A stretch of 64,000 nucleotides of DNA from positions 248,001 to 312,000 of the forward strand of contig NZ_PIQO01000002.1 of the NCBI RefSeq assembly GCF_002844575.1. The letters are read 5' to 3'. The notes under the pieces were generated by a model. That model made no database searches. It was not told where the DNA came from and saw only the letters and a program-made list of their open reading frames with translations. Each line of letters opens with the position of its first letter. Within the stretch, counting starts at the first letter, position 1. The position numbers and the translations under genes were made by a program. Positions 53,137-63,297 of this stretch are shown here, in pieces. The DNA comes from Heyndrickxia camelliae (GTDB taxonomy: Bacteria; Bacillota; Bacilli; Bacillales; Bacillaceae_C).

Positions 53137-55072
53137 TTATTTTCTTTCTTCTTTTTCGATGTCTCTATCATCTTTCATTAATGTTTTCATATCAATCTTC
53201 AGCATGCGGTCTCTAGGGTACGTGCCTGTATACCGATATTTGTTTGCTCCGGATTCGAAGGAGACATAGAGATCGCTTTTAACCAGAACCGCACCTTCAT
53301 TCATTGGAATAGAAACGATACTTTCCCTCGGCTTTGTTGTCTGCCCGTCAAGGAACCAAAGCGGCACTTCCTTACCACCTATTTTTACATGTTTATGAGG
53401 TTCCTCTTTTAATGGGGCTTCATAACGATACAGTACGCTATCATTCGCTCTGCCATAAGAAGTAACTAAAGATATTCCTTTCTTCTCGACAATTGCTCCT
53501 TGTACCTTCCCAATTGTGGACAAAACATAGTCAGGGGTTGCAGGCTGGCCAGATTCTTTATTCCATTGCTCACTTGAAAGCATATCTAAATTACTCTTAA
53601 GCTTATAACCTACCATCCATGCATATTGCATTTCTCCAGCACGATTGACTAAATGATGGGATGAATCTGTCGGATAACTGTTAGGTTCATAAAATTCTCC
53701 AACCCAAAGAATACCATTATCATCATCATATACATCATAGGCCGCTTCTACAGGAAGCGGAATTTGATTGGTAAACTGAAGCTCATCATTATTTTGCGCT
53801 GACACTAAATTACTTATCTTTAAAGTAAATAAGTAATTTTCAGACGAAATCCAAACATGGTTCTTACTAACTGCTACTCCACCTGCATGACCTGTGTATG
53901 GTGTACCATCTTCATTATATAATTCAACAGATTTTATTAATTTTTCCGTAGTGGCATCAATCACACATAAAGTCCCTGGTCTGCCATCATCCAAATAATT
54001 AATGGTAAGCAGCCAGTTCTTATCCCAGTCCTTGCGGAACAAGATCTTGAACTAATCCAGGAATGACCGGACCATCCTTACTTATATTCCACAATCCTTG
54101 ATATTTAGGATCTCGATCGTTCGAAGACCTCTCTTCTTGAGTAATGATTTGATGCGCTGGTGTAACCGTTATTGGTGACGATTTTTCTGATTCATTCCCA
54201 GATGTATCCACAGCTGTCACCTGAAGTGTAACATCTCGATTTCCAGTCAGGGCGTAAATGGTAAAATTATATTTTTCGGGAGATACCGAATACTCCAATG
54301 TCCCATTTTTATAAACATTATAACGGTAGAGATCAGTTTCCGGATTGGGGTCCCATGCGATTGATACTTCACCGTTTCCTGCATCCGCTTTAATATTTGC
54401 TGGTATTTGCGGTGCAACCTCATCTTGTTTTGGTCTCAGCGGTGCCTGATTAGGATCAATCCAGCCTGGTGTTGGCTTTACGTTTCCGGATAAAGTTTGC
54501 ATTACAATACTGTCATCCTGTGGATAGGTAAATGTAATCGATTTATTCGTGTAAACAACATCACCCGTGTAGGATGCTCGAACTACCTCATTTCCGTTTG
54601 AATCGAATACCGAGACTGTCTGTGTCTTACTATTAACCAACCCGCCAATATTGTCTAATGTCTTTAATTTGCTTTCATCTACATATTTACTTTCGTAAGA
54701 GGCAAAGTAATTATGATTGAAAGCTTCTAATGTAATAGGCTGAATTTCTTGCCTTCTTGTCCAAAAAAGAACCGTATCCCACGGTGCAATTTTAATAGAT
54801 GTTTCAATTTTTGCGTCCCATCCTCCTGATTGTAAATGATATCCTTTTAAATTTATCTCTTGACTGCTATTATTGTAGATTTCTACATACTCAAATGCAT
54901 CATATCCAGCATAATTATCTGTATCTGGAACTACTTCTGTGATTAGTAAATTTGGTATGGAGGTAATCTCCGTTGCGTTTGATTTAGAACTATGAAACAT
55001 CCATGCATTTCCCATAACCAAAACAAGAGCAATAGAATAAATGATACACTTGTAAGACCTTAAATTCCCCAT
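53137..55072 (-). pseudogene. Secreted lamin-tail / FN3 / beta-propeller-like protein, split by a frameshift
   Basis: Two overlapping frames make one protein. The first (55072 to 54020) has a signal peptide or anchor (residues about 10-30), a lamin-tail domain (about 40-160: LLITEVVPDTDNYAGYDAFE, EYVEIYNNSS) and an FN3 domain (about 217-310: PANIKADAGNGEVSIAWDP). It ends at DLVPQGLG. The second (54042 to 53137) continues as DKNWLLTINYLDDGRPGTLC, then GHAGGVAVSKNHVWISSENY and ILWVGEFYEP, the usual C-terminal repeat domain. The shift is near 54020-54042, where about 8 bases seem to be missing. AGGAGG precedes the ATG. Function unknown, probably surface-bound or secreted. Confidence 0.8.
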
Positions 55073-55146
55073 TCTTTTTCCTCCTCTGTTTGTGCTTTTA
55101 TCTCAGATAATAGCGAACAGCCCCTACTAGTAAATAGAAATCAAAA

Positions 55147-55206
55147 AACCCTATGAATCATAAAATGTATTACCAAAATGCAATACAAATTAATCTTCAT
55201 AGGGTT
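55147..55206 (-). terminator. Terminator-like hairpin upstream of the lamin-tail gene
   Basis: AACCCTATGAA and TTCATAGGGTT arms, with TGTATT/AATACA pairing inside, followed on the minus strand by six T. It is 75 bp upstream of the lamin-tail start with no minus-strand gene before it, so it could be a leader attenuator. Confidence 0.5.
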
Positions 55207-55632
55207 CTCTTAGCATCTCTACCCAATAGCAGACAGTTGTTACATAAGTTATCTAACTATTCATAATGTAAATATAATTAAACCAGAAAACAAGGGTCCA
55301 TTTTCATAGGTCAATAGAACTATTTTATTGAAATATAAACTCACCCTCTCCACAATCCTATTATTTCCATTTAATTTAGTGTATATATTAATTATAATCA
55401 GGTATTCATCCAAAATAATTCACAATACAATAAATTTTTCACCTAACTCACTCTTAATATTTTAGTTGGTATGGAGTATTTCTCTTTATTTTTCAGTTTG
55501 GCTGCTGACTCCATCCATATATTTCTAAAAAAATATAATTATGTTACAATAATATGCCTTTGTTTTATGGTTATTTGTAACAATAATAATGTCCATATTT
55601 AATTTTTAATAAGTGAAATGGAGATGTAGTTA
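55207..55632. other. Divergent promoter region
   Basis: AT-rich sequence between the lamin-tail and glycosyltransferase genes. Several TATAAT-like boxes are possible and none is certain. No gene seen. Confidence 0.4.
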
Positions 55633-57174
55633 ATGATGTCAACATCATTCCGACAAAAAGCAGTAGATTTTTTAAATAGTGATAAAGTAGAAATTACAAA
55701 CAACCCAAAAAGTCTTAAAAATAAACTTTTAAGACGTCATAAACTGGTAACTGTAGTAACAGCAACATATAATGCAGAGAAATTTATAAAAAAGACAATG
55801 GATTCAGTTATTGAACAATCTATTGGTTTTAATAATATTGAATATATTATAGTAGATGATTCTTCATCCGACAGTACGCTGGAAATAATAAAGGAATACG
55901 CATCTCGGTATAATAATATTTGCGTTGTTTCCCTTAAAGAAAATACAGGATCGCCTGGATTACCAAGAAATATCGGGATTGAGCTGGCTTCCTCAAAATA
56001 TATAACTTTTCTAGATTCAGATGATTGGTTTGATATTAGCGGTATAGAATCCCTCTACAATATATTAGAAGAAAGTAATGATGATTATGTTGTTGGCAAG
56101 ACAATTAAAGTGGAAACGGAAAAGCAAAGTGTAATTGGAGAGTTTGCTTCTATTAAAGAGAGAAGAAACATCTCTCCCTTTGATATTCCACACTTTTTTT
56201 ACCATATGGGACCAACCGCTAGAATGGTAAGATTATCTTTACTTAAGAAATTTGATATAGGTTTTCCTGAAATGAAATTTGCGGAGGATAAGCTATTTTT
56301 CACCGATGTATTTCTTCATGCTACTTCGGTATCTACAACTACAAAACCTATTTATTATGTAAATAGAATGGACGATAACCCAAACTCTTTAACTAGAGTT
56401 ACAAATGTATTGGATAAAAGAAGAATGGATTTAAAAGTGGTAGATTATATAAAATCAAAAAATTTACCGCTTGAAAAGGAAAAAGTGGTTCTTAATAGAA
56501 TTTATGAGTAAGATATTGTCAAAACATTTGACAGTATGCTGTTTGTAAATTCAAATAACAAACAGGAATTTATAGATATACTGGAAAAAGCCATTCAAAC
56601 GACAAAGGATTTACGCTATGACTTTAGAGAGGAATTTAAAATACCATTTTACCGATCAGCTCTTGATTTATTCCTTCAAGGAAGAAAAGAGGATTTTATT
56701 AAACTATTCGAATGGTTCAAGAAAGACAAAAATAAAAAATATGTAATTCAGGATGGGTTACCGTATTTTGAAATTCCATTTTTACAAGACGATTACCACT
56801 TAATCAGAATTCCAATGTTAGCCATAGCACGTGATTCCTACGTACTCAATGATGAGTATTATCAAACATTTGAAATATACGGGGATTATATAAAGAATAT
56901 TAACTCCATTTTAATAAGGGATAGGCAACGATTTGATAATGAAATAATATGCGATTTTCAGATAACAGGAAATTTGGGTAAGTTTCAAATAAAGTATCAG
57001 GACTTAGAAAAATTAAAGAACTCCTTATTTACTGTTTATATAAGATATAATGATTACCAACTTATGAACATAAAAAGAATCCTAAAAAATCATGTAATAT
57101 ATAATCAACGTCAATTTGATTTTTATACAACACAATCAAATAATTTAGGACTATTAATTAAATCACCTAAATAA
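55633..57174 (+). pseudogene. Family 2 glycosyltransferase interrupted by one in-frame stop
   Basis: The first 292 codons form a GT2 domain: VTVVTATYNAEKFIKKTMDSV, YIIVDDSSSDSTLE, and FLDSDDWFD carrying the DxD-like motif, then FAEDKLFFTDVF. Codon 293 is TAA (56509-56511). The same frame continues without shift through DIVKTFDSMLFVNSNNKQEF and 212 further residues to 57174. A single C-to-T change of CAA to TAA explains it. The full 513-codon enzyme is built like wall teichoic acid or capsule glycosyltransferases (GT-A domain plus helical and beta C-terminal part). The truncated N-terminal domain could still be made. Very AT-rich coding sequence. Confidence 0.8.
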
Positions 57175-57183
57175 TTTGTATAA

Positions 57184-57209
57184 GGGGACAGGGCCATTCT
57201 ACTGTCCTC
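57184..57209. repeat. REP-like hairpin after the glycosyltransferase
   Basis: GGGGACAGGGCCATTCTACTG, with ACAG/CTGT complementary and a T-rich end; 9 bp after the stop. Confidence 0.5.
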
Positions 57210-57258
57210 TTTTAATTGGCATTTTTACCTTCCACATACTCATATTTGTATATAGCGA

Positions 57259-57282
57259 ATGAGGAACCTGACCCCTCATCCC
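57259..57282. repeat. REP-like palindrome overlapping a stop codon
   Basis: ATGAGGAACCTGACCCCTCAT. The right arm contains the complement of the TGA stop of the ROK gene (57276-57278). Confidence 0.8.
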
Positions 57283-58460
57283 TCTCCAAAAACATCCTCC
57301 AGAACTAGTGCAGCTGCTCCCATAATAATGGACTTTTCCTTTAGTTTTCCTGGGATAATGGATAGATTTTTTTGAAAAACTTCAAATGCTCGATTTCTAG
57401 CAATTTCTGCTGATAGTTCCAGCATTCTTTCGTATTTTTCGGCAAGTTTGCCTCCAATGATGATGAGGTCAGGGTTAAAATTATTGATGACATTAGTTAA
57501 TCCGATGCCTAGAAAATTGGCCGCTTCATCTACTATCCTTAACGTGAAGGAATCTTGACTATCAATGGCTTTTAAAACATTTGAGAATGTAATCTGCTCG
57601 CTACTTGGATAAGGATAATTAGATGGATAACCTAGTTGCAGGCCTTCCTTAACCTTCTTCACAATTGCTAATCCTGAAGCTTTTAGTTCTAAGCATCCAT
57701 AGTTTCCACAATTACAGCGCGGACCGGCACTGTCAATGGTACAATGTCCAATTTCACTATTTCCAATCAATGTTCCATTTAAAATTACACCGCTTCCAAT
57801 CCCTTCTCCGACGAATAGATAAATTAAATTATTTACTTCTTTTCCCGCACCAAACCATTTCTCTCCTAAAGCGGATAAATTAGCATCCTTTTCTATTTTA
57901 ATAGGAATATGAAGTTCTTCTTCTAGCATTCTTTTTAATGGGACATTTCTCCAAAGAGGCAAATTGGGAGGGGAAACAACCTCTCCAGTGGATGAATTAA
58001 TAGGTCCTGGAATGGAAACACCAATGCCTAGAATCTTTTCATCATCAATTTTTCCTTTTTCTAAAAGGGAGTTAAAACCTTTTTTTATAATTTGAATATA
58101 TTCTTTCGGGCCTTTTACATCAGGTGGTTCCATGCATAATTCATGCACTAAAATCGTATTGAATGTAAATAAACCGAATCTGATTTGTTCATCAATGGAA
58201 ACATCAATTCCTACAACGTATAATGCCTCGGAATTTAATTCATATAGTAGTGGCTTTCTCCCACCACTCGAAACTCCCTCACCGCATTCTTTTATCATTC
58301 CCGCAGACAATAAACCATTAATAATATTGGAAATTGCTGCAAAGGTTAAGGTAGTTTCTTCCGCCAATTCAGCCTTTGTCACTCTTACTCTCTTTCTAAT
58401 AAAATCAAGAACCTTTGTTGTGTTTACATTTCTCAGGATTTGCTCCACATATTCTTTCAT
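57276..58460 (-). CDS. ROK-family transcriptional repressor (NagC/XylR type)
   Basis: A 394-residue protein with an N-terminal winged HTH (residues about 15-70, VTKAELAEETTLTFAAISNI) and a ROK sugar-kinase-like domain. It has GIGVSIPGPIN, EKDANLSALGEKWFGAG, GEGIGSGVILNG, the zinc motif CNCGNYGCLE and IIIGGKLAEKYE. It probably senses a sugar and represses nearby genes; the large GH92 glycosidase upstream is the best candidate target. GAGGTAGG precedes the ATG. Its stop codon is inside a REP-like repeat. Confidence 0.92.
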   Translation of the reverse strand: MKEYVEQILRNVNTTKVLDFIRKRVRVTKAELAEETTLTFAAISNIINGLLSAGMIKECGEGVSSGGRKPLLYELNSEALYVVGIDVSIDEQIRFGLFTFNTILVHELCMEPPDVKGPKEYIQIIKKGFNSLLEKGKIDDEKILGIGVSIPGPINSSTGEVVSPPNLPLWRNVPLKRMLEEELHIPIKIEKDANLSALGEKWFGAGKEVNNLIYLFVGEGIGSGVILNGTLIGNSEIGHCTIDSAGPRCNCGNYGCLELKASGLAIVKKVKEGLQLGYPSNYPYPSSEQITFSNVLKAIDSQDSFTLRIVDEAANFLGIGLTNVINNFNPDLIIIGGKLAEKYERMLELSAEIARNRAFEVFQKNLSIIPGKLKEKSIIMGAAALVLEDVFGEG

Positions 58461-58513
58461 TGTTCCTACCTCTTATGTGTTTTGGTTAATGATGATCATA
58501 CCATAAGAAATGA

Positions 58514-58560
58514 GGGACGGTTCTTTGCTTCCATACAAATGAAGCTAAAAAACCGTCCCC
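58514..58560. repeat. Long hairpin with REP-like arms
   Basis: GGGACGGTT and AACCGTCCC arms 28 nt apart with an inner GCTTC/GAAGC stem, upstream of the ROK gene. Confidence 0.6.
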
Positions 58561-58620
58561 ATCGTTCTTAATGTTTACTTTAAAATGTGGATGGAAGAGT
58601 CAACCCTGTATCCACTTAAA

Positions 58621-58649
58621 TGGGAAAGGAGAACCGACCCTCTTTCCCA
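58621..58649. repeat. REP-like palindrome abutting the GH92 stop
   Basis: TGGGAAAGGAGAACCGACCC with CTCTTTCCCA on the right; it ends one base before the stop codon complement at 58650. Confidence 0.85.
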
Positions 58650-61600
58650 CTACTCCCGATTTAGTAGTACCATCAATTGATTAGCATCCGCTGATAAAAC
58701 CTTTTTAGCTTTTGCAGAGATCTTGTCCTCCAAACCTTTATTGTTCAAATGTTTTATGAAATCTTCAAGGCGTTTGATAGCCTGATCTTTATGCTCTTTT
58801 TTATAATGATCTAGCGAGCTTTTTAGACTGTTGGTTAATTGGACAACTATTGGCCCTTTGATTTCTTTTTCTGATTTCATATCATCGATTAATTTTTGAA
58901 CAGATTCATAGTCGGATGTTAAATCATCATAACCAAGCAACTCTAGTTCTGCTACAGAGGTGTTATCTGCTCCACCATTTTCTGTGACTTCAAGTTTATA
59001 ATAAGAATATTTGCCAGGATTCTTTATTTCAAATGCTCTTGTATATATGCGCCACTGGAAGGTTGCGTTCTTCCGCTCATCCAGCACAGTCCAGTTCTCT
59101 CCATCATTAGAGCCCTTTAGTACCCAGGATTTTGGATCCTTTTCTGCCCCTGAACTAGAGGATGTTACAGTATACATTTTCACCAATCGTTTGCCTTCTT
59201 TAAATTGATAATCTACCGTAGGCGACTTGCTATCCAATGTTACCTGTGTATTGGAATTATTATCAAACAATAACTCACCCTTACTTGAAACTGTCCCTTT
59301 GCCATCAGCCAACAAATGATCCGTCATATCTCGTAAAGGCAGTGCTTTTAATGTTGTACCATCTGTTGCGCTGGAAGTAATGGATTTTGGTGCATCCTCA
59401 TTTCCACTGCCCCATTTCGAAGGTTTAGATCCCATATCAAAATCAATGACTGCCCCCTTCATAAGATCGGCATGTTGGATAGAAGTTTTACTGTATTCTT
59501 TTCCATTCACCTTCACACCTTGCACGTATTTGTTCTCCTTGCTATTGTTCGGTGCATTGATTACGATGGATTTTCCATTTTCAAGATGAACGGTTGCCTT
59601 TTTAAATAAAGGTGCACCGATGGCATATTCTGGAGTTCCCATCTTCAAAGGATAGAATCCTAGTGAACTGAAGATATACCAAGCGGACATTTCTCCGTTG
59701 TCTTCATCCCCAGCATATCCTTGACCAATCTCACTTCCGATATATAAGCGATTAAGAACCTCGCGAACTAATTCCTGGGTCTTCCAAGGCTGACCGGCAT
59801 AATCATACATATAAATAATATGATGTGCTGGCTGGTTGCTGAAACCAAACATGCCCATACGTACGTCCCGCGCTTCTCTCATTTCATGGATGGTTCCGCC
59901 ATAGGATCCAGGATTTAGACCAGTTTCCGGTGTGTTAAAAAATTCATCGAGTTTTGCAGCAAGTGCTTCCTTCCCACCATATAAATTGGCTAGCCCCTGC
60001 CCATCTTGCGGAACATGGAACGCCATATTCCAAGCATTGGTTTCTGTATAATCGTAACCCCAGACTGCCGGATTGAAATTGTCTGCAGTAGAACGCCATG
60101 CTCCATTTGCTGTTCGTCCGTTAAAAAATCCAATAGCCGGATTGAACATATTCACATAGTTTTGGGCACGATTGATAAAATATTGATAATCTGCTGCATA
60201 GTTTTCCTTGTATGGATCGTTCTTATCTGCTTTTTTACTTAGTGCCTTGGCAAGATTGGCAATACCGAAATCATTGATATACCCATCCAATGCCCATGCC
60301 AAGCCTTCACCAGTTGATGTATTGGTATATCCATCAAATATAGATGTTGTTAATCCTTTGCGTCCGGTTCCTGCGTTCGGACTTACCACTTCAGCGTCCT
60401 TAATGGCTGATTGATAAAAACTCTGCACATCAAAATTCGTAACACCTTTTAAATAGGCATCCGCAAACGCGATATCCGCACTTGTTCCCGGCATTAGATT
60501 TGCATAACCTGGTGAAGACCATCGTGCAATCCAGCCTCCATCCCGATACTGCTGAACAAATCCGTCAATTAATTCCCCAGCAATCGTCGGGGTTAATAAA
60601 GAGTATGCTGGCCAAGCGGTTCGGTACGTATCCCAAAAACCATTATTGACATAGGTCTTTCCATCCACAATTTTTGCACCAGTCTTCGTTTCTGAGTTTT
60701 GCCCAGTTGCTGTCGAATATGGACTTGCATATTTGTACTCAGGATTTTCCTTTGTTCCAACATTTTCATAGGCTGAGTTTGGATACAAGAATAAGCGGTA
60801 CATATTGGAGTAAAGGGTTACTAACTGATCCTCCGTTGCCCCTTCCACTTCAATAATGCTTAACTGCTGATCCCATTGTTTTTGCGCTTTGTCTTTTAAA
60901 CTATTAAATGTATCATTCGAGCCAATTTCCTGTTCTAAATTTTTCTTAGCTTGATCAACACTGATTAAGGAAGTAGCAATCTTCATTGTTACTACCTTTT
61001 CTTTAGAGGTATCAAAGCGAACAAATCCGGTTACATTGTTTCCACCGCCACCTGTTAGCTTTCCGCTTTTTACAACAGGTTTATCAAATCTTGCATATAC
61101 AAAAAGCCTAGTCGCTCCAGTTGATAGGCCGCTTTTTACATCGGAGTAGCCTGTAACCTCGCCCGTTTCCTGATTAAGTGTGAGTCCGCCGTTATTGTTT
61201 ACATTGTCAAAAATCAGATTAGAGGTATCCCCACTGAAAGTAAATTTAAACATCGCAGCATGATCTGTCGGTGTCATTTCCGTGTGGATTCCATTCTCAA
61301 ACTTTACACTGTAATAATAAGGTTTCGCAATTTCATTTGAATGTTTAAAAGCTAAGGCGCGTGCCGAACGATTTGCATTCGGTTTATCCGCACTAGAATC
61401 AGATGGCATCACCTGAAAGGTTTGCCTGTCTCCCATCCATGGGCTTGGTTCATGGCTGACAGAGAATGCCTGAAGTTGCGGCAGATTATCCGCGTTATTA
61501 CTCTCATTGTATTGATAAATCCAGTCTGAACCCGCATTGGTAGTTGGTGTCCAGAAGTTAAAACCATGCGGAAGTGCTACCGCAGGGAAGTTATTTCCGC

Positions 61601-62867
61601 GTGAAAAGGTACCGTTCGACTGTGTACCTCTTAGGATATTGACATAATCAGAAAGCGCGTCATATTTTTCCGCAACCGGATTTCCTTCAATTTTTACATC
61701 GTCAATACTTCCTCTAAAAGCACCTGGTCCATTCGGATTATCGTAAGCAACAAGAATTCTTTTAATCGTTCTGCCTGCAGCTACGTCCCCAATCCTGGAT
61801 TTGATAAAATTCCATTGGTTCACATATAAGTATTTTGACTTTCCTTGGTCCTGCGGGTTCAATCCGACCCCATGCTGATCTGTTGCTTTTAAATCATGAA
61901 GATAGGTTCCATCTGAAAAGGCTAAATCTATGGATGCGTATGTGCTGGAGTAGTCATTATGATTTTTGTCTGTAAATTCTGGGGCGATGTAATAGGAGAG
62001 CTCTGAATTTTTCGTTACTGGAATGTCAACATCATATATTTTGTTATAGGAATAAGCTCTACCTTTGGAAAGATGGGTTCCGGAATACATTAGGGCACCT
62101 AGTCCTGTCCAACCTACATTAGTTTTTGCCGTGTAGGAGGATGTTGGTCCTTTCCCTATTTGTGACTTCATGTCTCCCGGCGGCGGATCTGGAACCTCAA
62201 TTCCATTTGAAAAAGCAATCTCGGCAAGCTGGGTAATACTGTCACCGGAATTCTTGGTAATATCGACTTTATAATATTGGTAAGCAGTTGTATTCGCAAA
62301 ATCGTATATTTTACGTTGGAAACGCTCTTTAAAATCTTCGCCTTTTCTTGAGTCTAAAGCTGTCCAAGTGGAACCATCTTTAGAACCATAAAGAGTCCAA
62401 TCTTGAGGATCCCTGCCATCATAATCATTTGCAGAGGTAAGGGCATACTTCACAATCGTCACAGGCTCAGAAAATTTAAACACTATATTTGCTGTTTTTT
62501 CAAAAGCGAGCCATTTTGTTGCGGAATCCCCATCAATTAATTTCGTATCCACTTCATTCGGCGGATTGTTAGCGTTTGCATTTACTTCCACAACCTTATC
62601 GGTGATATCCCCAAGAATGGAATCACGCTTTACATTTCCATCAATTCCCTCGGTCATTTTCTCTCCATTTTTATCTGTTTCTACAGTATTCACCCAATTA
62701 AGCTGCGGGTCAGATTTCTCGAATGAGGTGAAGAAATCTGTTTTCGGTGTTGCAGTCGGATCATTGCTTGCAGCATGTACTGCAGGTTTTGGCATGATGG
62801 GAACACTGGTCATCAGTACAAGCGATAATGCACTTAATAGAATCGTTTTCACTGGCTTTTTATCCAT
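58650..62867 (-). CDS. Secreted GH92 family alpha-mannosidase-like glycosidase with F5/8-type carbohydrate modules
   Basis: A 1405-residue exported enzyme. After the signal peptide (to VHAASND) come an F5/8-type C (CBM32-like) module (about 85-225: KWLAFEKTANIVFKF, DWTLYGSKDGSTW), the GH92 N-terminal beta domain (about 415-660), the catalytic (alpha/alpha)6 domain (about 670-1130: YRTAWPAYSLLTP, MPGTSADIAFADAYL, DYTETNAWNMAFHVP, GEMSAWYIFSSLGFYP), a second F5/8 module (about 1190-1330) and a helical tail. AAAGGAG lies 8 nt before the ATG at 62867. The usual NEP motif before HH reads NQP (SNQPAHH), so linkage specificity may differ from alpha-1,2. Probably releases mannose from glycans outside the cell. 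Confidence 0.9.
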   Translation of the reverse strand: MDKKPVKTILLSALSLVLMTSVPIMPKPAVHAASNDPTATPKTDFFTSFEKSDPQLNWVNTVETDKNGEKMTEGIDGNVKRDSILGDITDKVVEVNANANNPPNEVDTKLIDGDSATKWLAFEKTANIVFKFSEPVTIVKYALTSANDYDGRDPQDWTLYGSKDGSTWTALDSRKGEDFKERFQRKIYDFANTTAYQYYKVDITKNSGDSITQLAEIAFSNGIEVPDPPPGDMKSQIGKGPTSSYTAKTNVGWTGLGALMYSGTHLSKGRAYSYNKIYDVDIPVTKNSELSYYIAPEFTDKNHNDYSSTYASIDLAFSDGTYLHDLKATDQHGVGLNPQDQGKSKYLYVNQWNFIKSRIGDVAAGRTIKRILVAYDNPNGPGAFRGSIDDVKIEGNPVAEKYDALSDYVNILRGTQSNGTFSRGNNFPAVALPHGFNFWTPTTNAGSDWIYQYNESNNADNLPQLQAFSVSHEPSPWMGDRQTFQVMPSDSSADKPNANRSARALAFKHSNEIAKPYYYSVKFENGIHTEMTPTDHAAMFKFTFSGDTSNLIFDNVNNNGGLTLNQETGEVTGYSDVKSGLSTGATRLFVYARFDKPVVKSGKLTGGGGNNVTGFVRFDTSKEKVVTMKIATSLISVDQAKKNLEQEIGSNDTFNSLKDKAQKQWDQQLSIIEVEGATEDQLVTLYSNMYRLFLYPNSAYENVGTKENPEYKYASPYSTATGQNSETKTGAKIVDGKTYVNNGFWDTYRTAWPAYSLLTPTIAGELIDGFVQQYRDGGWIARWSSPGYANLMPGTSADIAFADAYLKGVTNFDVQSFYQSAIKDAEVVSPNAGTGRKGLTTSIFDGYTNTSTGEGLAWALDGYINDFGIANLAKALSKKADKNDPYKENYAADYQYFINRAQNYVNMFNPAIGFFNGRTANGAWRSTADNFNPAVWGYDYTETNAWNMAFHVPQDGQGLANLYGGKEALAAKLDEFFNTPETGLNPGSYGGTIHEMREARDVRMGMFGFSNQPAHHIIYMYDYAGQPWKTQELVREVLNRLYIGSEIGQGYAGDEDNGEMSAWYIFSSLGFYPLKMGTPEYAIGAPLFKKATVHLENGKSIVINAPNNSKENKYVQGVKVNGKEYSKTSIQHADLMKGAVIDFDMGSKPSKWGSGNEDAPKSITSSATDGTTLKALPLRDMTDHLLADGKGTVSSKGELLFDNNSNTQVTLDSKSPTVDYQFKEGKRLVKMYTVTSSSSGAEKDPKSWVLKGSNDGENWTVLDERKNATFQWRIYTRAFEIKNPGKYSYYKLEVTENGGADNTSVAELELLGYDDLTSDYESVQKLIDDMKSEKEIKGPIVVQLTNSLKSSLDHYKKEHKDQAIKRLEDFIKHLNNKGLEDKISAKAKKVLSADANQLMVLLNRE

Positions 62868-63122
62868 ACCACCTGCTCCTTTCAACTTTTTAAAGTAACT
62901 TGAAAAAGTGCTTGGAATAAAAAAACACACTCACCTCCATCAGGTCATAAATAGATAGTATCTAGATAAATAAAGATCCATTAAAACAATCACCACTTTT
63001 TAAAATTACTTTAATAAGTGATATTAAAAGCATATTATATTCAGAAATATCTGTCTACAACAACAAACACAAGCTTAGAAAATTCATACAAAATCCCTAG
63101 TGAAAGCTGGGTATTTAGAACC

Positions 63123-63151
63123 TGGAATACAGGGTCAGGTCCCTTTTCCCA
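63123..63151. repeat. REP-like palindrome
   Basis: TGGAATACAGGGTCAGGTCC with CTTTTCCCA on the right. Confidence 0.75.
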
Positions 63152-63263
63152 TTTTTTATTCTTGGGTTGAGGGGGAAGGTTTATTGTTTCAACCTTTCAC
63201 TTGCTAGAGTCAATAAATCTTTAGCTATTAGATTTTGTTTTCCTAGAAAGGATTAAAGTTAAA

Positions 63264-63296
63264 TGGGACGAGGGACCAGACAGATCCCTCATCCCA
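63264..63296. repeat. REP-like palindrome abutting the GntR stop
   Basis: TGGGACGAGGGACCAGACAG with ATCCCTCATCCCA; a 4-base insertion near the centre makes it longer than other copies. One base separates it from the stop complement at 63298. Confidence 0.8.
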
Positions 63297-63297
63297 T

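Larger units (their letters stand above)
62868..63297. other. Spacer between GH92 and GntR genes
   Basis: Contains AT-rich sequence likely to hold the GH92 promoter (62930-63060) and the two REP-like repeats listed separately. A GTTGAGGGGGAAGG/CAACCTTTC stretch near 63165-63200 may form another weak hairpin. No gene seen. Confidence 0.5.

Noticed and set aside
53137-55072. Programmed frameshifting in the lamin-tail gene
   Set aside because: No slippery heptamer is seen at the break, and residues appear to be missing, which fits a deletion.
56509-56511. Recoding of the TAA in the glycosyltransferase
   Set aside because: TAA is not a selenocysteine or pyrrolysine codon and no recoding signal is visible; mutation is simpler.
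2644-63296. Reading the recurring palindromes as a CRISPR array
   Set aside because: Copies are dispersed over 60 kb, differ from each other, and have no regular spacers or cas genes.
2644-63296. Reading all palindromes as simple rho-independent terminators
   Set aside because: Most lack a T tail, many occur in groups, and several genes with a palindrome also have a separate ordinary terminator.
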